NCBI RefSeq assembly: GCF_944387725.1
Contig: NZ_CALXGA010000009.1
Span: 1 to 46,664, forward strand
DNA from: an uncultured Intestinimonas sp.
GTDB taxonomy: Bacteria > Bacillota > Clostridia > Oscillospirales > Oscillospiraceae
Reading direction: 5' to 3'
DNA: 46,664 nt
Of this stretch, positions 26,090 through 33,735 are shown one piece after another. The first letter of the stretch is position 1; every line of letters begins with the position of its first letter. The notes beneath the pieces are model-generated. The model made no database searches, was not told where the DNA came from, and worked only from the letters and a program-made list of their open reading frames with translations. The translations under genes were made by a program, and so were the position numbers.

Positions 26090-26199
26090 GGACCCGCCCC
26101 CCCATCGCCCGCCGGGCGGTGGTACATATCCCTCCCCTGCCCGGTCCTCCCGCCGGGCCGGACAAGCCGCAGGAGTGATGCCGCGCCCTCTCCCCGGCG

Positions 26200-26239
26200 A
26201 AAAAGCCCGGGCCGCGCCCCCAAAGGGCACGGCCCGGGC
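26200..26239 (-). terminator. terminator after galT
   Basis: A perfect 10-bp GC stem (gcccgggccg / cggcccgggc, at 26205-26214 and 26230-26239) is followed on the minus strand by TTTTT, 11 bases past the galT stop. Confidence 0.9.
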
Positions 26240-26249
26240 GGGCTGTGTC

Positions 26250-27746
26250 TCAGACTTGGTCCAGGAACCGCAGAAAGGCCGCCTTGCCCTCCTCGGTGCG
26301 CTTGTAGACACCGGCCTGCTCCAGGACCTGGGCAAAGACTAGGCCGGTCTCCCGCTCCACAATCTCCAGGGCGTTGTCCGGGGTGATGGCGTACTTGTCC
26401 CGGAAGCCCTCGGCCCAGCCGGCGTGCTTCTCGGTGAGGGGGCTGACCCGGAGATCGTCTCCGGACACCAGGGCGCCGGCTACCGCAGCGAGCTCCTCCT
26501 TCAGCCGGGCGGGAAGGACCGCCAGACCCATGACCTCGATGAGGCCGATGTTCTCCTTCTTGATGTGGTGGAGCTCGGCGTGGGGGTGGTAGACCCCCAG
26601 GGGGTGCTCCGGGGTGGTGATGTTGTTGCGGAGCACCAGGTCCAGCTCGTAGTCCTCCCCCCGCCGCCGGGCGATGGGGGTAATGGTGTTGTGGGGCTCT
26701 CCATTGGTCTCGGCCAGGAGGAAGGCCGCCTCGTCGGTGTAGCCCCGCCAGCTTGTGAGGATGCGGCCGGCCAGGTTGATGAGCCGATCCGGGTCTGCGG
26801 CGGTGAGGCGGACCACCGACATGGGCCACTTGACGATTCCGGCTCGCACATCCACATAGCCGGGGAAGGTCACCGGAGTCTCCACCGGGGCCTTCTCCAT
26901 GGCAAAGGTATAGTGCCCTCCCTGGAAGTGGTCGTGGGCCAGAATGGATCCCCCCACAATGGGCAGGTCGGCGTTGGAGCCCACAAAGTAGTGGGGGAAC
27001 TGCCGGACAAAGTCCAGGAGCTTGGCGAAGCAGTCCCGGTCGATCTTCATGGGCACATGCCGGCTGTTGAGGCAGATGCAGTGCTCGTTGTAGTAGACAT
27101 AGGGGGAGTACTGCAAAAACCAGGGGGAGCCGTGGATGGTGATGGGGACGATGCGGTGGTTCCCCCGGGCGGGGTGGTTCACCCGCCCGGCATAGCCCTC
27201 GTTCTCGGCGCAGAGCTGGCACCGGGGGTAGTCCGCCGCCGGCAGGCTCCGGGCGGCGGCGATGGCCTTGGGGTCCTTCTCCGGCTTGGAGAGGTTGATG
27301 GTGATATCCAGATCACCATACTCCGTGGAGGTCACCCATTTCCGGTCCTTGGCGATGCGGTCCCGGCGGATGTAGTTGGTGTCCTGGCTGAACTGATAGT
27401 ACCAGTCGGTGGCCTTTCGGGGGCTCTCGGCGCAGAGGGCACGGAAGGTCCCGATGACCTGGGCGGGCCGGGGGGTCAGCCGGCCCATGAGCATGGTGTC
27501 GAAGAGGTCCCGGTACACGATGGAGTCCTCCCGGAGCACGCCCCGGGCGTGAGCATCGTCCATCAGGGCCTTGAGCACCTCCGGCAGGTCGATGTCCCCC
27601 TCCACAGGCTCCTGGGGCGCCGAATAGCTGTCCAGCCCCAGGGCCTCCAGCAGGGTGTTTACCGCCCAAATCGCCTCGCTCTCCTCAATGAGTCCCGTCC
27701 GCCGGGCGTAAGTGACCAGCCGGGCAATGGCCGCGTCGCGCTCCAT
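26250..27746 (-). CDS. galT: galactose-1-phosphate uridylyltransferase (Firmicutes type)
   Basis: The 498-residue enzyme swaps UMP between UDP-glucose and galactose-1-phosphate in the Leloir pathway. It shows the long Firmicutes form: helical N-terminal region, TDWYYQFSQDTNYIRRDRIA, then GSILAHDHFQGGHYTFAMEK with the active-site His-x-His pair, and HPLGVYHPHAELHHIKKENI. Its start is two bases after the galE stop, so they form one operon. Confidence 0.95.
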   Translation of the reverse strand: MERDAAIARLVTYARRTGLIEESEAIWAVNTLLEALGLDSYSAPQEPVEGDIDLPEVLKALMDDAHARGVLREDSIVYRDLFDTMLMGRLTPRPAQVIGTFRALCAESPRKATDWYYQFSQDTNYIRRDRIAKDRKWVTSTEYGDLDITINLSKPEKDPKAIAAARSLPAADYPRCQLCAENEGYAGRVNHPARGNHRIVPITIHGSPWFLQYSPYVYYNEHCICLNSRHVPMKIDRDCFAKLLDFVRQFPHYFVGSNADLPIVGGSILAHDHFQGGHYTFAMEKAPVETPVTFPGYVDVRAGIVKWPMSVVRLTAADPDRLINLAGRILTSWRGYTDEAAFLLAETNGEPHNTITPIARRRGEDYELDLVLRNNITTPEHPLGVYHPHAELHHIKKENIGLIEVMGLAVLPARLKEELAAVAGALVSGDDLRVSPLTEKHAGWAEGFRDKYAITPDNALEIVERETGLVFAQVLEQAGVYKRTEEGKAAFLRFLDQV

Positions 27747-27748
27747 GC

Positions 27749-28741
27749 TCAGCCCTCCTCAAAACCGTTTGGGTGGCTCTTGTGCCAGGCCCAGGCGGTG
27801 GAAATAATGGTGGCCAGGTCGTCGTACCGGGGCTTCCATCCCAAAATGTCCTTGGCCTTCTGAGAGGAGGCCACCAGCTGGGCGGGATCTCCGGCCCGGC
27901 GGGGGGCCGCCTGGGCGGGGATGGGGTGGCCGGTGACGGCCCGGGCGGTGTCGATGACCTCCTTCACCGTGAAACCCACGCCGTTGCCCAGGTTAAAGAC
28001 GTTGTTTTCACCCCCCTTGAGGAGATAGTCCAGGGCCAGAATATGGGCCTGGGCCAGGTCGCTGACATGGATGTAGTCCCGGACGCAGGTGCCGTCCTTG
28101 GTGGCGTAGTCCTCCCCGTAGATGGAGACGTGGTCCCGCTTGCCATTGGGCACCTGGAGGACGATGGGCACCAGGTGGGTCTCTGGGTCGTGGGCCTCCC
28201 CGATGGCCCCGGAGGGGTGGGCGCCGCAGGCGTTGAAGTACCGCAGGGCCACATACTTCAGGCCGTGGGCCTGGGAGACCCAGCCCATCATGTGCTCCAT
28301 GGCCAGCTTGGTCTCGCCGTAGCAGTTGGTGGGGTGCGTGGGGTCGCTCTCGAGAATGGGCACCCGCTCCGGCTCGCCGTAGGTGGCGGCGGTGGAGGAG
28401 AAGACGATCTTCTTCACCCCATGGCATACCATGGACTGGAGGAGCACCATGGTGCCGTAGAGGTTGTTGTCATAGTATTTCAGAGGGTCGGACATGCTCT
28501 CCCCCACCTGAGAGGAGGCGGCAAAGTGGATGACCCCCTGGATCTCCTCGGCCTGGAAGAGGGTGTCCAGAGCGCCCCGGTCCCGGATGTCCAGCTGGTA
28601 AAATTTCGCCTTGGGGTGGACAGCGGCCCGGAAGCCGGTCTGGAGGTTGTCGGCCACCACCACCTCCCGGCCCGCATCGATGAGCTCGTACACGGTGTGG
28701 GAGCCGATGTACCCGGCCCCGCCCAACACTAGAATCGCCAT
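27749..28741 (-). CDS. galE: UDP-glucose 4-epimerase
   Basis: The 330-residue enzyme interconverts UDP-galactose and UDP-glucose. It is an extended short-chain dehydrogenase: NAD-binding GGAGYIGSH at residues 7-15, SSTAATYGEPE, and the catalytic Tyr-x3-Lys in CYGETKLAMEHM. The ATG at 28741 follows ggaaaggaagggtttttt; an upstream ATG at 28768 is not needed. First gene of the galE-galT operon, driven by the promoter at 28840-28868. Confidence 0.95.
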   Translation of the reverse strand: MAILVLGGAGYIGSHTVYELIDAGREVVVADNLQTGFRAAVHPKAKFYQLDIRDRGALDTLFQAEEIQGVIHFAASSQVGESMSDPLKYYDNNLYGTMVLLQSMVCHGVKKIVFSSTAATYGEPERVPILESDPTHPTNCYGETKLAMEHMMGWVSQAHGLKYVALRYFNACGAHPSGAIGEAHDPETHLVPIVLQVPNGKRDHVSIYGEDYATKDGTCVRDYIHVSDLAQAHILALDYLLKGGENNVFNLGNGVGFTVKEVIDTARAVTGHPIPAQAAPRRAGDPAQLVASSQKAKDILGWKPRYDDLATIISTAWAWHKSHPNGFEEG

Positions 28742-28839
28742 AAAAACCCTTCCTTTCCGCTTTTCCAAATGACTTGGACGGCACCGCGCAAAGCCGTTTG
28801 TCGCTCTTTGTGCTGTGCTGCCTCAAATATCTCTCCCCT

Positions 28840-28868
28840 ATTGTATCCTCTCCCCGGCTGTTTTGCAA
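28840..28868 (-). promoter_or_regulatory. sigma A-type promoter for galE-galT
   Basis: On the minus strand TTGCAA (28868-28863) and TACAAT (28845-28840) are separated by exactly 17 bases, about 100 bases upstream of galE. Confidence 0.7.
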
Positions 28869-28911
28869 GGGGGCGCGGTCCTTTTTGATGAGGACATAAA
28901 TTGGGGGCCGG

Positions 28912-30285
28912 TCAGCCCCCATTCACCAGGGCGTTAAGGACGGCGGCGGCCACGTTCCCCGCCGTCTGGGAGCCGCTGCCCCCCTCCTCCACCACCACCA
29001 CGAAGGCGTAGGGGGCGTCCTCATTCCGCAGGAATCCGGAGAACCAGGCGGTGGGGGACTTGCCGCCCCCCACCTCGGCGGTGCCCGACTTGGCGCAGAG
29101 GTCCATGTTGGGGAAGCGCCCGGTACCGTAGCCCTCGACCACATTCCGGGCCATCATATCGGCCAGGATCTCCGCCGTGCCGCTGTCGATCAGCCGCTCC
29201 GTCCGGCGGGTGAAATAGAACGAGGGGGGAAAGCCCAGGGGGGTCTCGGTTTTGAGGACCAGCTGGGGCGCCGCCGCCCGCCCGCCGCTGGCGATGGCCC
29301 CCATGTAGACCATCAGGGCACAGGGGTTCATCAGGTCGCCGGCCTGGCCCACGGCGGCCCAGCCCAGCTGGCCGGGGGTGAGGCCGTCCAGGGAGAAGCT
29401 CCCCGCCGCTGTCCGCAGGCCGCTGACCCGGTAGCTGCCGGTGAGGCCGGCCTGCCGGGCGTAGTTCTGGAGGACCCCGCCCCCCACCTCGTTGGCCAGC
29501 TGGGCGAAGACCCCGTTGCAGGACTGGGTGTAGGCGCCGTAGATATCCATCTCCCCGTGGGCGGCGGGACAGGTCACCAGCTGGTCCCCCACCTGGAAGG
29601 AGCCGGTGCAGGTGAAGGTCCGCTGGAAGAGGTCGGGGAGGTTTTCCATGGCGGCGGAGAGGGTCACCGTCTTGAAGACCGAGCCGGGGGTAAAGAGGCC
29701 GGAGAGGAAGCGGTTGACGTAGACCCCCTCATACCTGGGGTCGTCCTCCTGGATGTCCGGCGGGTCGGCGGGGTCGTAGGTGGGGGTGGAGAGCAGGCAG
29801 AGAAGTTCCCCCGTCCGGTAGTTGTAGACCCCCACCGCCCCCTTTTTGCCGTTCATGGCGTTGTAGGCCACATAGTTGAGATGGGCGTCGATGGTGAGGT
29901 AGAGGTCGTTGCCCGCCCCCAGGGGGCTATAGGCCCCGGTGAGGAGGTTATAGCCTGAGAGCTTGTCGGCAAAGGCCACCAGAGCCCCGGAGCCGATCTT
30001 CCCCTGGGCGTCCCCCACCACATGGAGGGCGGCCTCCCGGACGGTTCGGTTGGCATACCAGACCCGGCTGCCGTCCTCGTCCACCCAGGAGAGGACATCC
30101 CCGTCCCGGTCCAGCACCCGGCCCAGGGAGAGCTCCCCCTTGCTGTTGTAGAGGTGCCGGTTGGCGGCGAAGGAGACCCACCGCCCCCCGTTTTGGAAGA
30201 AGCGGAAGCAGAAGACGGCCAGCCCCAGCGCCAGGGCGGCGGCCAGAAGCAGGCAGACCGAGGCCCGCCGTTCGATTCTAAGCAT
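28912..30285 (-). CDS. penicillin-binding transpeptidase (PbpA/class B-like)
   Basis: The 457-residue protein has one N-terminal membrane helix (about 8-29), a short linker domain and a transpeptidase domain. The domain shows the three active-site motifs: S-V-F-K in TPGSVFKTVT, S-C-N in TQSCNGVFAQ and K-S-G-T in CAKSGTAEVGG. It should cross-link peptidoglycan outside the membrane. Its start overlaps the end of the FtsW-type gene by eight bases behind aggaggtggacc, which pairs it with that glycan polymerase. The short length without a large pedestal domain is like PbpA. Whether it serves division, elongation or the spore cortex cannot be told from sequence. Confidence 0.9.
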   Translation of the reverse strand: MLRIERRASVCLLLAAALALGLAVFCFRFFQNGGRWVSFAANRHLYNSKGELSLGRVLDRDGDVLSWVDEDGSRVWYANRTVREAALHVVGDAQGKIGSGALVAFADKLSGYNLLTGAYSPLGAGNDLYLTIDAHLNYVAYNAMNGKKGAVGVYNYRTGELLCLLSTPTYDPADPPDIQEDDPRYEGVYVNRFLSGLFTPGSVFKTVTLSAAMENLPDLFQRTFTCTGSFQVGDQLVTCPAAHGEMDIYGAYTQSCNGVFAQLANEVGGGVLQNYARQAGLTGSYRVSGLRTAAGSFSLDGLTPGQLGWAAVGQAGDLMNPCALMVYMGAIASGGRAAAPQLVLKTETPLGFPPSFYFTRRTERLIDSGTAEILADMMARNVVEGYGTGRFPNMDLCAKSGTAEVGGGKSPTAWFSGFLRNEDAPYAFVVVVEEGGSGSQTAGNVAAAVLNALVNGG

Positions 30286-32086
30286 CCAGGTCCACCTCCT
30301 GTTCCGGGTTTTGTCCCAGGAAGACGGGGGGCTCCCGCCAGGAGGGCAGCCGGATGGCAAAGCTGGCGTTGGGCCGGGTGTCGGTGGCCTTCAAAAAGGC
30401 CAGCAGGCCCCAGGAGGCCAGCATGGAGGAGCCGCCGTTGGAGACAAAGGGAAAGGTGACTCCGGTGAGGGGCAGCAGGTCCACCGAGCCGAAGACGTTC
30501 AGGCAGGTCTGAAAGACCAGCAGAGAGGTTGCGGCGCAGGCGGCGATGGTGTAAAAGCTGGACCGCCCCGCCCGGCAGGCCCGGACGGCGAAGACCGCCA
30601 GGGTGACGATGGAGAGGACGGCCAGAACCCCGATAACCAGCCCCCACTCCTCGCAGAGCATCCCGAAGACCAAGTCGGTGTCGGAGGCGGCCACGTTTTG
30701 GAGCCAGCCCTCCCCCGCCCCCACCCCCACCAGCCCGCCGGAGGCGGCGGCCGACATGGTGCGGACCTGCTGGTAGCCCCCGGAGCTGGCCTGCTCCCAG
30801 GCGTGTCCCCAGGTGGCAAAGCGCTGGAGGATATAGGGCTTGATGGAGCAGACCACCCCCGCCCCCGCCACGCAGGCCCCGGTGATAAGGGCCAGGGTGG
30901 TCCAGTCCCCGGAGCGCAGGTAGGCGATGACCAGGAAGGTGACAAAGAAGATGGCGGCGGTGCCGAAGTCGCTCATGAGGGCCAGAAAGCCGATGCACAC
31001 CAGGGTGAGCAGAAGGAAGAGCCCCAGGTTCCGCTTGCGGAAGAGGCGCTCCAGGGTGGCTGATCCGGCGAAGATATAGCAGATCTTAGCCAGCTCCGAG
31101 GGCTGGAAGGACAGGGGGCCCAGGATAATCCAGTTCATGGCGCCGTAGCGGCTCTGGCCCAGGCCCAGGGCCCCCAGCACCAGGGTGATCCCCAAAAGCC
31201 CTATGGCCCCGCCGGCCATAAGCCAGCGGATGGCCTTCACCCGGTCCAGGTCCCGGAGAAAGACCCCCAGCACCACGAAGAGGAGGAGTCCCAGCAGCAG
31301 GGCGATGAGCTGCTTGAAGAGGTCCTCCGGGGCAGAGGAGGCGGTGACAGCCAGGGAGAGGGTGGAGAGGAAGAAGGCGATGGTCTCCATCTCAAAGCCC
31401 ACCCGCCGGATGGCCCGCATGGCCAGGAAGTAGCCCCACATCACCGCCGTCAGGCAGAAGAAGGCGGCAGGGATGGTCAGAGGGGCGCCGGTCCCGGCGG
31501 CGGCCAGGAGCTGCCCGGCGGTGAGGACCTGGAAGACGGTGAGGAAGAAGAGCCCCGTCCAGGGGGAGACGGGCCGCTCCCGCTCCCGGCGGTTCCGGCG
31601 GCGGCGCTCCCGCTCCTCCGGCGGAACCGGGAGTAGGACGGTCTCTACCCCTCCCAGGCTCAGCACATCGCCGTAGGCCACCGGGGCGGAGCCCTCCACC
31701 ACCCGGCCGTTGAGGACCACGCCCCCCTTGGAGTCCAGATCGTAGACTGTCCAGCGGTCGCCCTCGGCCCGGATGAGGGCGGCGTGCTGCCGGGAGACGG
31801 TGGGATAGCCCAGCACCACGTCAGAGGCGGCGGACCGGCCCAGGATGTTCTCCCAGTGGGTCAGCGGCTGGGAGAGGCCGTTTGGCAGGGTGAGACAGGC
31901 CCAGACCTCCGGCAGATGGGGCACCGTCAGCAGGGAGCGGATGCTCCGAACCAAAATCAGCAGGGCCAAAACGGGGAAGAGAAAGCGCACCACAGCGGTG
32001 TACCAGGCCACCACCAGGGGATAGTCCCCCAGCAGGGCGGCCAGCGTGCCGGCAAAGTCCCGCAGGGCGCTGAGGTATTGGTCCAA
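30278..32086 (-). CDS. FtsW/RodA/SpoVE family protein with an N-terminal FHA domain
   Basis: The 602-residue protein starts with a membrane segment (about 20-48), then an FHA phosphothreonine-binding domain (about 75-155, with ILGRSAASDVVLGYPTVSRQ). A basic linker (ERERRRRNRRERERP) and ten or so membrane helices of the SEDS type follow, with the signature LGPLSFQPSELAKICYIF and FPFVSNGGSSMLASWGLLAF. SEDS proteins polymerise lipid II into glycan strands together with a class B PBP, here the downstream gene. The FHA domain implies control by Ser/Thr kinase phosphorylation (PrkC type); no kinase is in the window. Confidence 0.92.
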   Translation of the reverse strand: MDQYLSALRDFAGTLAALLGDYPLVVAWYTAVVRFLFPVLALLILVRSIRSLLTVPHLPEVWACLTLPNGLSQPLTHWENILGRSAASDVVLGYPTVSRQHAALIRAEGDRWTVYDLDSKGGVVLNGRVVEGSAPVAYGDVLSLGGVETVLLPVPPEERERRRRNRRERERPVSPWTGLFFLTVFQVLTAGQLLAAAGTGAPLTIPAAFFCLTAVMWGYFLAMRAIRRVGFEMETIAFFLSTLSLAVTASSAPEDLFKQLIALLLGLLLFVVLGVFLRDLDRVKAIRWLMAGGAIGLLGITLVLGALGLGQSRYGAMNWIILGPLSFQPSELAKICYIFAGSATLERLFRKRNLGLFLLLTLVCIGFLALMSDFGTAAIFFVTFLVIAYLRSGDWTTLALITGACVAGAGVVCSIKPYILQRFATWGHAWEQASSGGYQQVRTMSAAASGGLVGVGAGEGWLQNVAASDTDLVFGMLCEEWGLVIGVLAVLSIVTLAVFAVRACRAGRSSFYTIAACAATSLLVFQTCLNVFGSVDLLPLTGVTFPFVSNGGSSMLASWGLLAFLKATDTRPNASFAIRLPSWREPPVFLGQNPEQEVDLDA

Positions 32087-32180
32087 GGCGGACCCTCCTT
32101 TCCAAAGCAGTCGCGTGGATTTTCCGGCCCCGGGACGCAGGAGAAGTTCCGTCCGGCGGGCCGGAGAGGAAACCGGACCC

Positions 32181-32945
32181 TCAGAGCCAGCGGTAGTCCC
32201 GCACCGCCCCTAAAACGGTGCCCAGGCACTTAAGCTCGTCCCGCTCCCCCAGGGAGATGTCCTTGTAGTCCAGATTGACGGCCACCAGCTTGGTTTTGTT
32301 CCGGCTCCGGCGGAGCTTGCGGATGAATGCCTCCCGGTTCACCAGGAAGAGGCCGAGCTGGTTGTGCTCCGGCTGGACCCGGCTGACCCCCAGGATGGTG
32401 CCGGGGCCGAAGGCCGGATAGAGGGCCCTGCTGGTGAGGAGGACGGTGAAGTCGGCCTCCCGGGTGACAGGGTCCAGCAGGGTCTGGATGGGACGGACAT
32501 AAAACCCCTCTCCGAAGGAGCCCCGGCGGCCCCGGGCCACGGACTGAAAGCACAGGAGCTTTCTGGAGGGGCCGTCAAAAAAGACCTTTGGCGACTGGTA
32601 GAGCAGAAGGCCCAGCACAGCCTCCAGCACCTGCTGGCTGTGCTCAGTGAGGCCCGCAAAGCCATCCAGCAGCTCGGCCTCCCGTTGGGAGAGGTAGCGG
32701 ACGCCGCCCTCCTCGGCCAGGGCCTCCTTGGGGGCCTGGACCGGGACGCGGTCGTCCAGCAGGTAGTCCATGGAGATGTCCAGCACCTGACAGAGGCGGT
32801 AGAGGGCGGCGGCCGAGGGCTGCCGGGTCTGGCCCGTGAGGAGCTTGTTGAGGGTCCCCAGGGGAACCCCGGAGCGCCGGGAGAGCTCCTCGGCGCTCCA
32901 GCCGGACCTCTGTTTGACATAGAGCAGTTTTTCTGAAATAGCCAT
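32181..32945 (-). CDS. XRE-family regulator with a LexA/CI-like (S24) C-terminal domain
   Basis: The 254-residue protein has a Cro/CI helix-turn-helix (residues about 5-63, AEELSRRSGVPLGTLNKLLT). Its C-terminal beta domain (about 155-245) is like LexA/CI-type S24 peptidases, with LYPAFGPGTILGVSRV and EAFIRKLRRS. By alignment the position of the catalytic Ser (normally in G-D-S-M) is Ala (R-A-L-Y-P), while the Lys is kept, so self-cleavage is not expected. It probably acts as a repressor by dimerising through this domain. It diverges from the DUF6514 gene across a 370-base region with TGACAA/TTGTCA repeats that could be its operators. Confidence 0.8.
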   Translation of the reverse strand: MAISEKLLYVKQRSGWSAEELSRRSGVPLGTLNKLLTGQTRQPSAAALYRLCQVLDISMDYLLDDRVPVQAPKEALAEEGGVRYLSQREAELLDGFAGLTEHSQQVLEAVLGLLLYQSPKVFFDGPSRKLLCFQSVARGRRGSFGEGFYVRPIQTLLDPVTREADFTVLLTSRALYPAFGPGTILGVSRVQPEHNQLGLFLVNREAFIRKLRRSRNKTKLVAVNLDYKDISLGERDELKCLGTVLGAVRDYRWL

Positions 32946-33032
32946 GTTTTACCAATTCACTCCTTCCTTCGACAACCGTTGCCCAAATCCGGTTAAAAAT
33001 CACAGCCGGAGAGGGCAATTTTTTCATTGCCC

Positions 33033-33061
33033 TTGACAACCATGGGAAAATACATCATATT
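33033..33061 (+). promoter_or_regulatory. candidate promoter toward the DUF6514 gene, with possible operator dyad
   Basis: A perfect TTGACA (33033-33038) and CATATT (33056-33061) are spaced by 17 bases. TGACAA at 33034 and TTGTCA at 33060 form an inverted pair flanking the promoter, a plausible site for the divergent regulator. The distance to the next gene is about 250 bases. Confidence 0.45.
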
Positions 33062-33315
33062 GTCACCAGAAAATCGGGCGGCACAAGATGAGGTAGGCTC
33101 ATGGCAGAAAGGGGGGAGTATCGTTTCCATACCGCCGCTCCAGATTGCCCGCGCGGCGCGGGCGGGAAGGCCCGCTCCGGCGCGGGATGCCGCCGTGGAA
33201 GCCCCAACGCCGGACGCCCTGGGGCGGATGCGGCAGCTACATTATAGCACAAGGACGCAAAAAACAGGAGCCCTTCCGCCTTCCGGCGGGAGGTGTAAAG
33301 GAGAGACGAGAAAGG

Positions 33316-33543
33316 ATGGAACAGGAAATGGTAAAGTTTGCCCGCAGTGTAGACGAGACCTCCAAGCCCGTGATGTTCGGGATCGTCTGTACCAGCGGGC
33401 ACCGGGCGGAGCGGCTATCCACCGACGGCGGGCGGGTGGACCGGCTGGTCAGGGCCTGCAACGAGGGGGCGCTGTCAGCGGAACACTTCTGGGATGTCGT
33501 GGTGGATTTTCTTCAGAATCCAGAGGGCTGGGGGGCGGATTGA
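33316..33543 (+). CDS. DUF6514-like small protein
   Basis: The 75-residue protein (MEQEMVKFARSVDETSKPVM...) ends with GALSAEHFWDVVVDFLQNPE, which fits the short DUF6514 family of Clostridia: a small beta module followed by a helix near the end. The ATG at 33316 follows gagacgagaaagg. Function is unknown. It diverges from the XRE regulator and may be under its control. Confidence 0.65.
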   Translation: MEQEMVKFARSVDETSKPVMFGIVCTSGHRAERLSTDGGRVDRLVRACNEGALSAEHFWDVVVDFLQNPEGWGAD

Positions 33544-33630
33544 CGGGGTCCGCGTGCCGGGTCCGGCTGAGTCCGTTGTCAGAAAATACATGGGAGGGAG
33601 GAGAAAAAGCGGAAAAGTGAGAATTTGGAC

Positions 33631-33659
33631 TTGCCAATCCTGCGCATAGCGGGTAAAAT
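33631..33659 (+). promoter_or_regulatory. sigma A-type promoter for the radical SAM/DUF2344 operon
   Basis: TTGCCA (33631-33636) and TAAAAT (33654-33659) are separated by exactly 17 bases, 77 bases upstream of the start at 33736. Confidence 0.65.
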
Positions 33660-33735
33660 ATACATTTGCTATACTGTTTATTTTATCGCATGTGAGACAT
33701 CGCGCGCAAGGGCGCACGTTGAGCGGAGGTTAGGC

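Noticed and set aside
30022..31063. Plus-strand frames opposite the PBP and FtsW genes
   Set aside because: They are Gly/Pro/Asp-rich antisense shadows of recognised genes.
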